Assembly: GCA_023078555.1 (NCBI GenBank)
Contig: CM041200.1
Location: 2,984,001-3,048,000, forward strand
DNA: 64,000 bases
Source of the DNA: Ulva prolifera
Taxonomy: Eukaryota > Chlorophyta > Ulvophyceae > Ulvales > Ulvaceae
Reading direction: 5' to 3'
The position numbers were made by a program, and so were the translations under genes. Positions 23,102 through 33,961 of this stretch are shown one piece after another (position 1 is the stretch's first letter; each line of letters begins with the position of its first letter). The notes under the pieces are model-generated. The model was not told where the DNA came from. It did not search any database and was given only the letters and a program-made list of their open reading frames with translations.

Positions 23102-24930
23102 CACATGGCGCGGCTGTGCGGTCTGGGCGGTCATCGTGGAGAACTCTAAGTTGAGCTGAGCCAAATGCTGTTGTCTGGGAGCACACGCATGTGATTCACA
23201 AATCAGGAAGCTTCCAGGGGCATGACGCCACATGGGGCTCTGATGACAAGTGGCGCATCTGGAGCCCTCAGAGGGTCCCGTGATGCATAGCGGCAACGCC
23301 GTTCGAAGTGCGTGAACGATCTGAATGATCAAGGGACATGGAGGATGAGTGCTGTCATCATCCTCTCCAAAGCCTAGACGCTTATGAACTTCGTGCAGCC
23401 GATGTACGACACCTGCCACACAGCACAGGGTGCAAAGTGTGCTGCAATCGACCCACTGACCCACACACCAGAGGCTCCCGTCGCGTAGGTACGGCTGATG
23501 TGAAGCCTTTTACCAGACAAGCGCAGGTCTCGACGCAAGACGGTCTAGTGGACCATGGCTACTGCTAACAAAGCCCTGTGATGTCAGCCACAAGCTTGTG
23601 ATCTGATGCAAACCTCCGGCAATACCCAGAAATACCTGTCTCTGCATCTCCATGCATTTGAAATGTCGTCACAGTTGCAATTTAACACGGGCCAGTGGGG
23701 ATTCAGTTAGCTTGGCCCATGAGGGTGCTCAACTATGTGCGTATTGCATGGAACATGATTGCTGTGATTGTACCGCCTGCATCGCTGCCTATGAGGGGTA
23801 TCTGCACTTCTTGGTGTTGATGAATATGGCCCTGCGGAACATAGCTGTGCATTGCATCAAACGTGGCCATAGGTGAGCTGCAAGTGCAAAGGCATGAGGA
23901 GAGGCAGCTGTCTCCTGAATTTGTATTAGCGCTCCGAGGGCCGACTTCAACGGAGTGTGAATCGATGTTTGGTGTCATGTATGGTCGCCTGGCACCCAAA
24001 TTTTGCAACCTACGGTCAACTGGGGGCAGCTGGTGCATGGCAACTGCGGCATTTTATTGCTGCTTGTGCCAGAGCGGCGTGCAAAATTGCATGTTCAGCT
24101 TCAGCAAGCAGCAGCATTGACACCGGATACCGCCAGAACTGCACCCGCATGACTCCTATGATAACTACACCACGCTGTCGAGCTGCAGCAATATGCAGCC
24201 TCCGTCAAAAGAACCAGCATGTGTGACATGCATCTTCTCAATGAGCATTTGTATCGCATCGGATCTTCGCATCTTCAAGTCCGTAACACCAATGGTTCCG
24301 TGTGCATGCTGCCTGATCGACCATTCGTTGGCAAAGCCCGATGCACCTCCAGGACCCAACAAGGAAAATAGTGATTCCGTGGCCTCGTTTGCAGCTGATC
24401 TCGCATACAGCTAAATGTCGTTGTGTGGAGTGCGGTTCCACTCAGCTTCGGTATGCAGCATGACACACGGTGCTGATGCGAAGAGAGCGAATGGGAGCAG
24501 GCAGCAGGGAGCGAAGGGAGCGAATGGGAGACTGGCGGGAGCAGGCAGCAACGTGGGCGGGGACAAGTGCTTCATTGCATTTCGATCATAGCTCTAAAAT
24601 GTTTGACGCCTTCACCAGACCACCTTCAATCAAGCGCGCCGGTTACAGACCTACAGGCACATGGACCTGCAGCGCGCTTCCCTCAGAAGTGCCACCCATC
24701 GCCACCAGTCCTTCAACACAGCTGTGAACTGTTGCACGACGTCGATGTGCAACAAAGAACATATGAACACACATTAGCATCTTCTTCATTGGCGTATTGT
24801 GCCTCGAAAGAATGTCGGATTTGTGCGGTTGAGATCTTGCCTTTCTGTCCAAGGATCATTTTTTACGGGTCAACTTAAACGGCATGTAGTCAGGTTCCCA
24901 CTGACACAGGAGGGCTGCAGTGTCTCGGAG
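23102..24930. other. Intergenic stretch before the permease gene
   Basis: No recognised gene. Around 24475-24545 there is a small imperfect purine-rich tandem (GAGCGAATGGGAG and GGGAGCAGGCAGCA each about twice). The last few hundred bases should contain the permease promoter. Confidence 0.45.
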
Positions 24931-27765
24931 ATGAATGCCAAAAATCCATTTCATGACGACGCGATGGAGCCGGTGTCGCTCGATATCGCACAGGGAACCG
25001 GTGGCCCCAGCGGACTGGCAGACCCGTCTCTTGGAGCCGGTTGCGATGCAGGTGGAGCTATGAAGGTGGCTGTTGAGCCTCCTTCGCGAGACAGGATTGC
25101 GCCTTTCGAAATCGAGACGGAAACAATTCAACCATCAGGTATACTGCTTCCGATCGTGCTCATCACTTCGCATTTGCAACGCTAACGTGCTCACCTAACG
25201 CACACCGGCTTAGTCTGTTGCTGTGATTGTGTTTGACTATTTGTGTGGATTGGCACATCGTACATCATGTATGAAATCGGAACTCGGGCACCGAGCGCAA
25301 TCCAGCGGATTTTGCCATGCAGCAACGTGGATACAAGCAGCATACCATACTATCACTGCTGTCGTGGGAGCAGGAGTTCTGGGGCTTCCTCATGCTTTCT
25401 CCTTCTTGGGGTGGGGTGTCGGCATCGTTGTTCTGTTGCTTGCGGGGCTATCTGCTTTATTCACAGCCACGCTCTTAGCAGCCATGCACGAAGCTAATGG
25501 AGTTCGCCACAATCGGTACGCCTTATGGCACTCTTCTCATGCAGAGTACAGCCACAGTGAGATTCGTGAAGGCAGCGGATTTGCTGAAGTGTAGGTACCG
25601 GGATCTGGGAACTGCTATCATGGGGAAGAAAAACTCAGATTTGCTCATCGCTCCGTTTCAGTACTCCATCATGGTGTGCATGTCCTTTGGCTCTGGTACA
25701 GGCTTGCATTCCTTGACTGCCATAGGTGGCATAGCCATGTCACGATGATGTTCAGGTCCAATGCTCATGTAGGTTGGCTTGGCAATTACCTACACAGTCA
25801 CGGCGGGAAAGAGCCTGCAGGTGATTCAGGAATTGTTTACAGATGGTTGTGAAATTTCCATCGATCCTGAGATAGATTCAGATGTTGCAGGTGACATGGA
25901 CTGCAATGTCAATTTGACTCAGTACATTTTCTTGTTTGGCCTTGTGCAGCTGATATTTTCGCAAATACCAACCTTTCACCACTTATGGTTCGCATTCCTC
26001 ATTGTCTCCTCTGTCAATGTCTGTCCTTTCTGTTGCCATGCGGCGTGTGATGTTGGTGACCTCCATATGTGTATGCATTTGAAATGGAGATGGCAGGATA
26101 GCGCGCTTCTCAACTTCTGGGGGCCTGAAATTTCTGAAATTTCATACATGGATTGTCGGGTTGCTGCAAACACGCAGCATTTCCCCATTTGTTCGCGTAC
26201 ACAGGCCGATCTAGGTTGACACTCTGTACTTTGACACATCGTTGATACTGCATTCAATCTGCATGTTCTGGCCAAATTGCAATCTTCGCAAGCTGATCAC
26301 ATGTTGCCAGTCTTGCGAATCAAGCCGTCGTAGGGGTGCCTGCCATGATTGTGGCGTGCCATCACCGCAGATCCAAAAGTCTAATGGTACAGCCCCGGTG
26401 CTAGAAAAGCAGCTCACACACTCAATGACTTGTTACTGCATTTGCAGGTGGGTATCAGTTGTTGGGGCTGCCATGTCGGTGGGGTACTCCCTGCTTGCTG
26501 GAATCGTAGCGATTGCGGCGCATGGGGCTGACGACTTCAGACCAGATTACTCACCTCGAGGTGAAGGTTGGCCTCTGTGGCGTGGAGCACTCAATGCGCT
26601 TGGAGCTGTGACTTTTGCATATGGTGGCCACAGGTGTGAGAATGATCAAGCGCTTGATCAGGCGCGCTGCCAGTGGTACTGCTGCTGTTCTGTGCCATTA
26701 GGGGGTAGCAGCAGCTCCAAATACCTGAACATAGCCTTCCAGACCCAAAGGTCTGAGCATGGTAGGGTGTACAACCTCTACATCATGTACACCCCGACCT
26801 TGATGTGGAAGTTGCAGATGCAGTCAACTATTCCTCAGTGTGTGCATCTCGCTGGGCCCGAACTCCATATGCATGTATTTACGTCAAGGTGGGCGGATTT
26901 GTGCAGCGTTCTTCTTGAGATTCAAGCAACACTGAAAACACCACCGTCTGCAAGAGAGAGCATGATGAAGGGCATATACTTGGCAAATGCAGCGAGTGCA
27001 TGTTGTTATTTCTTTGTTGCTGTTACAGGGTACAGTGCATATGGTAACATAGTTGATGATGATGTCCTAGCATCTAGGCCACGTGCCTCCAAGGGCTGGA
27101 TCGCACTGGCTAACCTCATGGTGGTCCCCTGCTCTATTCTTCAAAGATCGTCAGAATTTACCAATGCATTGGACATGTGGCCCCCTTGACTTCCTGATGC
27201 GTTGCTTCTCTGCTGTCAGATCTGACTCAATGCAGGTTTGGGTCCATGTCCTCGCATCATATCAGGTTTTTTCGCATCCAATTTTCGATGCGGTGGAAAC
27301 AGCTGTGTTGTCAAAAAGGTCTCCAACGACCACCAAGAGGCTGATATTACGTGGCGCAGGCCGCTCAATGTATGTTGTTCTTGTGACTTTTGTGGCAGCT
27401 ATTCTACCATTCTTTGCAGACCTGATGGGGTTGATTGGGGCGGTTGGCTTCATCCCAATGACCTTCGTTATGCCCAACGTACGAGTCAGACCCATCAACT
27501 TTTTTTTTGTGTGTGGGTGAACGCGCAAATCTCTCGAATGTGAATGGTTGACCTGGTGGCTGAATGGAAAAGATTCAAAACGTCTATTATCTCCTTCCTT
27601 TTGGTGTAGGTGCTTTGGCTGATGTCACAAGATGGACGGCCCAGATTAGAGCGGGTGTTGAATGTGGTCATCGCAGTTTTCTTTGCGCTCTTGGGAGTCA
27701 TGTCATTCATTGGATCATTGGCAAGTATCATTGATAAATGGCCACGTTACCAGTTTTGGGCTTGA
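24931..27765 (+). CDS. Amino acid permease of the AAAP family (AAP-like)
   Basis: Proton-coupled amino acid transporter of the plant AAP type, expected in the plasma or vacuolar membrane. Exons: 24931-25138, 25323-25515, 25595-25673, 25773 to about 26010-26044 (donor unresolved), 26448-26633, 26907-27123, 27236-27478 and 27610-27765. Most junctions keep frame and give canonical family text: ATWIQAAYHTITAVVGAGVL (TM1), HNRYRDLGTAIMGKK, VGLAITYTVTAGKSLQ, FGLVQLIFSQIPTFHHLW, VSVVGAAMSVGYSLLAG, VTFAYGGHSVLLEIQATL, ESMMKGIYLANAASACCYFF, GYSAYG, VHVLASYQVFSHPIFDAVE and GLIGAVGFIPMTFVMP. The N-terminal 70 residues are hydrophilic and acidic. The ATG at 24931 is chosen because it is the first in frame with exon 2. 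The stop is TGA 27763-27765. Substrate cannot be inferred from sequence. Confidence 0.94.
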
Positions 27766-27924
27766 CAACGCCACTTCATCGTTTTAACAGCATGCCTTGA
27801 GTATTGCTCTTCACGCAGAATTGACAGCAACACTTTAAGATCACCCGTTGCACATTCTCGCGACGATGTGTAAAAGCAATCTACCTTCAAGTCGTTCAAA
27901 AATCAGAGTATGCAGACATTGTCA

Positions 27925-28145
27925 TGGCCTAATTTATTTGAGCCATGCTTGGTACTACCAATCCAGCCAACGAAGCTGTGCGCACATGCACTGACACCGT
28001 GTGAATCTGCTTGCGCATGCATGCAATCGCTACTGTGCACTTAGCTGTGCCATCAGCTCTGATGCACGCTCGTCCCAGGACTGTGTCGTTCGGCTACAGC
28101 GCTCAGAAGCCTTCTCATCATTATGCTGGTCGTTTTTTTGTGGCC
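27925..28145. repeat. Dispersed repeat, short copy (possible gypsy LTR remnant)
   Basis: Matches the two ends of 38390-39290: ATGGCCTAA...GCCATGCT...TACTACCA, then GCGCACATGCACT, then CTGCGCATGCATGCA-like sequence and GTTCGGCTACAGCGCTCA(G/T)AAGCCTTCTCATC. Relative to that copy it lacks about 640 internal bases. Its place outside the retroelement block suggests a terminal repeat of the decayed gypsy-like element; that is inference. Confidence 0.65.
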
Positions 28146-28222
28146 GGAACGTAGCAATAGCATTCGCCAACACCGTTGATTACTCGGAGATGAGATTCCT
28201 TCTGATTTTCTTGTTGTAGTAT

Positions 28223-28865
28223 TTGAGCAGGTTTGGTGGAGCTACAAGAGAGCGCTTGTGTCGAGCGATCTTGCAGTATACAATCACCCTCTCTCTCGCG
28301 GAGCTGGCCGCACTCGCTGCGCATGACCGGCTTGTCACGCTCCTCGTGCATCTTGCCGAGACGCTGCGTGATGTGGATGATGCTCATGCCCTGGACGGTC
28401 CACGCAAACGCATCGATGTTGGCATGGATGCCGCACTCCGTCGGGACGTGACCGCACATGCCGGGGCCACTCCCGACACAATAAGAGTGTTCGCTAATGC
28501 CGTTTCCACATTCGCATCCCTGCGTTGTCGACCCTCTTTGGTCCAAGATACTCTGCTCCTGTGCAGAATGGACAAATGCGCCTGGCAAAATAGCCAACTT
28601 AGGAGTTCTGTTCGCCAAGATGCGAAAGTGCACTGGTTTCTTGACATCCAAAATTGCTCGCGCGCAACCAAATCACCCTCAAGGGTTGTTCGATGAGGGC
28701 ACGGAACTCAACATGTCAACAAATCTGCTTGGCAGAAGCACAAGGCAGATTGGGAGAAGGGTAACCCCACATTCAACGAAAACCATGACATTGGCAAACC
28801 TCATGGCATCAAAATGAAGCAGCCTGTCACCCTCACCGGGTTCCAAGAGGTCGAGACGCGGCATG
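28223..28865 (+). pseudogene. Decayed retroelement coding segment left of the copia insertion
   Basis: One frame is open from 28223 to a TGA near 28696 and continues, after that stop, as convincing hydrophilic sequence (KSAWQKHKADWEKGNPTFNE, then KMKQPVTLTGFQEVETR) until it is cut at 28865 by the copia LTR. I do not recognise a domain. Position and style suggest the gag or pol of the element whose integrase lies at 36274-38388. Confidence 0.4.
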
Positions 28866-29216
28866 TGTCACAATGCATCACCTGCAGGCAGCAGTGTGGT
28901 GACAGGTGCACCCATGCACGATCGGTCTGCGGATCTAGTGCAGGGGTAGGCCGCCAGTGGGATTGTCCCGGAGTCGTGAGGGGGATCCTGCGAGGATTTC
29001 CCGCCGCAATCTTGACTATTCAGTGTGCATATATGGCTGTGCACACAAAGAGCTGTAACCATTATTCTCATTGTTTCACGGTACTAGCAGTATCCAATCT
29101 CTCCCTAGCATTCCTCGGTTCTACCTCTGTGCGCAGCAGGTATGGAATGCTGGTTACCTGACTTGACCTGTGCATGACTGCGCGTCTGAACTGCACGAAG
29201 GATAGCCTTTCTGACA
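28866..29216 (+). repeat. Copia 5' LTR
   Basis: Starts TGTCACAATGCAT and ends CTTTCTGACA, with TG...CA termini, and aligns along its full length with the 3' LTR at 35922-36273 and with the two solo copies at 36896-37598. Confidence 0.95.
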
Positions 29217-29232
29217 TGGTATCGGTGAATGC
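29217..29232 (+). promoter_or_regulatory. Primer-binding site of the copia element
   Basis: TGGTATCGG follows directly after the LTR. Copia elements commonly begin here with TGGTATCAGAGC, complementary to the 3' end of initiator tRNA-Met; this version matches over the first seven bases and then diverges. Confidence 0.7.
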
Positions 29233-29521
29233 TTGCGTTATGTCTTTTATGGTCCTGTTCAGGAAGCCGTCGGCCAAAGTCTGTGCGCAGACAGGGCAGG
29301 CATTCCACTGTTCTACCGGCGCTCAGACCGCGGTCACAAGCGCAGGCATCATTAAGCGATCTCGTAGCATATTGTTATTCGATACAATTCGAGAAGCTTG
29401 TTTTTAATAATAGCGCTGGGAAAAGCGAATGCGTGCGTTTATTTTCTCAACCTGTCGGCTTGCGAGCCATCCCATCGGTTAGTTGCTGCGCGCAACAAAG
29501 AATTATCTGTCCTACTGCAGG

Positions 29522-30475
29522 ATGTCTGATCTCAATCTTTCCAACACCAACTCTCCTCGCGAGGAGAGGCAAGACGAGGCTGATCAGCAGCCAATCGTCG
29601 ACAGGGACGCTGACCAGCAGCTCCCTGAAGGAGAACAGCCCGCGGGCATGTTACTTCGTGGCGGACGAGTTATCCGACCACGTACCTCTTCCCAGACTGG
29701 GCAGAGTAGTCAGCATGTGCCTTTTTCCTCTCATGTTGTGAACGATCATGGTCACACTGAGTCTCTCATCACACTTGAGACGTTGACCGAAGCACTGCGT
29801 GCATCTCGGGGACGTAACGAGCCTGATTTGTCGAAAGGAAAACTGCCTGAATGGAATTATAAGACCGAAAGCTTCGTTGCGTACGAGCAGAAAGTCTTCC
29901 TGTGGTTAGGTCAGTTTGAACTAGATCATCTGTTGCAGCACGCACCGTCCGCGGATGAACAGCGTGTCCATGCTAGAGCAAGGACTCAAGTCCTTATGTC
30001 TTTGCCTGACGCGGATAGGACAACTGACTATCGCATGTCACACCTGTGTGAAGCATGGGCCTATCGGACTGCAAAGTATAGGCCCAGCACTGAAGCCGAG
30101 ATCCACAGACTGTGGAGTCGCTTCAACTCATTGTCACAGAAAATTAGAGACGTTGGGTCCTACTGTGGTGATGTGATGAGTGTGTACACTCAACTGGAGG
30201 CACTAGGTGCCGATGTGGGCCAGCGATGGCTTCGTTTAAAACTTTTAGAAGTGGGGGAGGAGTTCAACGCTGTGCGCTGCGAAGTCCAACACTATTCCCC
30301 ACATGTCATTATTTCACGTTTGACTGAGCATGCTGATTTGCTCAAGCAGCAGCGGCTGCAGGCTAGTGTTGTAATGGCCAAATCTGTCTGCTCAGAAGCA
30401 CACCCATTCCAGATATGCAGGCACCAATTGTGGATACATGTGTATGTATCTCAGGCTAGTGCCTTGCAAACTTGA
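29522..30475 (+). pseudogene. Copia gag (N-terminal and capsid part)
   Basis: Open from ATG 29522. It has an acidic N-terminus, then KGKLPEWNYKTESFVAYEQK and the helical region characteristic of copia gag (ETLTEALRASRG; WAYRTAKYRPSTEAEIHRLW; FNSLSQKIRDVG; HVIISRLTEHADLLKQQR). Homology-like sequence stops near 30365; the last 35 or so codons read into the interrupting DNA. The zinc knuckle that should follow is about 0.8 kb further on. Confidence 0.8.
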
Positions 30476-31122
30476 GCCAGCCGAAAGTATACCAAAGAAT
30501 ACCTCAGAATGCCAGCCTGTACCACGTCACAGCTGTGCACATGAGCTGCATGCATACAGCTACATGTGCGTAATTCCACATGCCCAAAAGTGCCACTAGC
30601 ATTTCTCAACATGTATAATCTCGCATACCAATCCCATGTATCATGCCACCTTGTGCCACAGCCTTTTGGCAGTGCGAAGTGCCAGCTCAGTACATGACAC
30701 GTCATGCATGCGGCGCATGCATACCCCTGGTCTGCGCTTGCGCACGCCAAGGGTGCAGCGTCAAAGACCATGCCAGCCAGTCTACGTCTGCGTATCCATG
30801 CAGCACGATGTTGCTGAATTGGATTGACGGAGGATGATACATGCCAAATCCCAATGCCCGCAGAAGATCGCCAGATCTCGCGGGATGCTGCACCCTGATA
30901 CGAACAGAGATCAACGAGCAGCGCGATTCCACAGTTCCACAGAGCTATCAGTAGCGAGGACAGCACAAAGCAGGGATGGGCCTGGGCACATATATTCCAA
31001 GTGTTTTGCTGTGATCGACAGAATTACCAGTCATTCCATCGTGTGCTGCATTGTTACCCCTGTCTTTCTCTCCTGTCGTTTCTGTACGCTCGCTAGGGTG
31101 CCCAGCTCCCTGCGCTACCCGA
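30366..31122. other. Non-coding DNA interrupting copia gag
   Basis: About 0.75 kb without retroelement coding potential separates the capsid part from the zinc-knuckle part. CTAGT occurs at both edges (about 30363-30367 and 31122-31126) and could be a target duplication, but simple removal does not restore the frame. There are no obvious terminal inverted repeats. It could be an insertion or replacement. Confidence 0.5.
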
Positions 31123-31126
31123 CTAG

Positions 31127-32984
31127 TCAACAGCAAGGTCTGGGGCGCCTGCGGGCATACCAAGCCATGGCTGGCGCAATCAGCAGCGAGGCGAGGCTCC
31201 TGCAGTTGCCGCGCTCGACGCCGGCAAGGCTCCTCGCAAGGAGACCAGGACCTGCTTCTTCTGCAAGAAGAAGGGACATTTGCGTGCGAACTGCCCCCAG
31301 CGCAAACAGGCTGCGGCCAAAGATGTTTGTGCTGTAGAATTGCCTGAAGAATTCCCGGATCACGATGCGTTGAAACCGTGGAATTTCATCATAGATAGCG
31401 GTTCCGATATTCATATCGTAGGCAATTGCGACATGTTTACCGAGTATGGTCCATGCCAGAGGACTGCCAATCCCGCGGGATTAGGCAAGATCACAATTAT
31501 GGGTAGGGGAACCATTCAGGTGAACCTGGGCACTTATGTGGATGAACATGGGAATAAACATCCTCTGGATGTGGAAATCCCGGGTGTGTACTATGCCCCT
31601 GAGGGTCCGTACAACATACTGAGTACAATGGGTCTTCGCCATGAGCAGATGTACCTAGACACGCGTAGAAGTGTGTTGTATGTCCCCGGGTTCGGAGACA
31701 TGGCTACTGGTATAGAGGATGCGTCCAAATACCAGGAGCTGGATGAGGACAAATGTCATGTCTTTGCACTTAAGATGTGTTCCATCAAGAACCTGTTCTG
31801 GAGGGCCATCCCGTCAACAGGGGAGTGGTCTGGTCCAACCAGAGCAGCCCGACCTCTGTTGTGGAGGATCAACAGCAGTGGTGTCATGTGGCCGCTGCGG
31901 CGATCGACCTGAAGCGCCTTAATGATGGGGGAGCTGTGGTCCCACATGATGCCTACTTGCTGGAACATTCCTAGCTCATTTGTCCTTCCACCAATCCACG
32001 TGGGTTTTGAAGCGGATGCAGTCAAATCGTGAATTTGATGGTGCTTTGAATTTGAGAGTTGACCCTGAGCCAATGGGGAATCGTTGTCACGGCTGCAGAA
32101 TTGGCAAAGTGCCTGCGGGCAAAATCTCAGCCAATAATCGTGAGCTCGTAGGCCAGGCGAAATACTATGGCGAGCAATTGCATGCTGATTTGGTTGGTCC
32201 CATCACTCCAGTTGGGATCGGCGGTGTGAAGTATGTATTGTTTGTGATGTGCGCCTTCACTCGATACACTTTCATTGCTGGTCTGCTCAAGAAGAGTGAG
32301 GCTGCAGCCATGATCTCTTACATCATTGAGCGCATACGGGTGAATGTGGTGAAGCCAGGTGAACCGGGTGTGCGCATCCTTCACACCGACAAAGGGGGGG
32401 AGTTCATGGTTGAGGCCTTAACACTCTACCTCCAGCGTCGCAGCATCACTCACCGCACCACCCCCACAGCTGATCATCGCTGTAACGGCATGAACGAGCG
32501 GAGGATCGGTATTGCCTTTGAGGCAGTCCGAGCTGTACTGCTTACGAGCGGTCTTCCTCTGTTCCTGTGGATTGAATGCCTCGCCAGTGTCATTCATGGT
32601 CACAACCTCATGCCGTGCTCGGCATTGTACCATGACAAACTGGCGAAAATGATGAAGGCCCAGAAAGCTCAGCGTGATGCCAATACAGCTGCGGAAGTAC
32701 AGCAGGCTGAGCGGGCTAACAAGCGCATGAGAAAGGCCGAACATGATAAGTTGAAGGAGGAGGAGAAGCGCAAGTGGGAGTTGCTCACAACGACAGAGTT
32801 GGACGAGTTTTTGACCAGGTCTTGTAACAGGGATATTATTCCCTACATGTCCTTTTTCAGGGACACCTCCGTTGAGGTGTTCCATGATTTGGTGCAGCAG
32901 CAGCGGCCATGGGGGGTTGAGGTGTATGTATACCCTAGGGATGATAAGCTGCGGAAACTCTCCGCGCGGGGTATGGTTGCATAA
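31127..32984 (+). pseudogene. Copia zinc knuckle, protease and integrase
   Basis: Zinc knuckle CFFCKKKGHLRANCP (31245-31290), aspartic protease IIDSGSDIHIVGN, and a stretch to the stop at 31912. A frame change then leads to the integrase ORF 31980-32984, with zinc-binding CHGCRIGK, the catalytic triad in HADLVGP, LHTDKGGEF and MNERRIG, and a following Lys/Glu-rich helix near 32640-32790. At least one frameshift between protease and integrase (31780-31980) shows decay. Confidence 0.88.
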
Positions 32985-32999
32985 TGGGTTGGATCTGGG

Positions 33000-33896
33000 T
33001 TGGGGCCCAGCATGCAACGTGTGTACGCTCAGGATGTTCCTGGGAGTAGGGTTGTGGTGGAGCGGCAGATCATGTGCACCACGGATCAGATGATCCGACA
33101 CGTACGTAAGTACGATGCGTCCGCTGTTGTGGACAAGAGAGAGCCTGCGGAGTTTGCGAACTCCTACCAGGTTGTCTTTGAGGGAGATAACGAGGGTGTC
33201 CGCGTGAGTGAGAGTGATGTCCCCCCGTTTCTTGACGACTCCACACATGACGGGGGAGTGTTGCGCCGTCTGCGTGAATTTTCGCACGCTCCCCCAGGCC
33301 ATGGTAGGGTTCCTGTCATGGAAATGGCTTTCAGGCATGATGCACTGCCTGATGAGACGGTCTACTCCCCGTGCTTCAGCGCAGGCTCCTCTGCGGAGGT
33401 GATCCGGCGTGACCCTGCGCGGGACACACCGGAAGTGGCCAGGCACACTATGCATCGCTGCCTCGCACGCGTGCGATTGCACGTGCCGCAGCACATCCTG
33501 ACATTGAGGTTCCCCCTCGGGTCCCAGGCCAGGTGCGCCTGTCTGGGGCCCCGCCTGCACGCACTGTGGAGTACGTGGTATCCCGCAATGCCCAGCTCCA
33601 TGATCCAGGCATCGAAGCTGCGTTCGTCCTGCCCATGTCTCCACCGTCATCTGACAATGCGATGGATGAAGATGATGATGATGACAGTCCGGGCATCTAT
33701 GATGAGGACGATGCAGATGAGTTTGAGTACACCATCAGCGATATCCGGATGGATGAAGATGATGATGACGACAGTCCGGGCATCATATGATGAACGGGCT
33801 GCGGCTGTTCAGAATCGTGAGGCTCAGCGGGTCTGCTCAGGGTCCGCTCAGGGAGTAATTCGGCTGCGGCCTCAGCATCTGGCGCGGGAGCAGTAG
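33000..33896 (+). pseudogene. Copia connection region with duplicated acidic segment
   Basis: Frame-disrupted segment between integrase and RT, with no domain beyond low complexity. It contains two copies of an acidic stretch, MDEDDDDDSPGI, at about 33661-33702 and 33751-33786, separated by about 50 bases. This is probably the variable connector typical of copia Pol. Confidence 0.6.
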
Positions 33897-33961
33897 CTAA
33901 GCCCCTGCGAGGAGTTGAGGGGCTGAGACCTTCCTGGGAGGATAAGCCTGATGAAGTTGAG

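Noticed and set aside
24475-24545. Purine-rich tandem repeat as a regulatory element
   Set aside because: Only two imperfect units of each type; nothing links it to the permease gene beyond proximity.
31127-31337. Alternative frame open through the zinc-knuckle region as copia gag
   Set aside because: It lacks the CCHC knuckle and the protease motif, which lie in the other frame.
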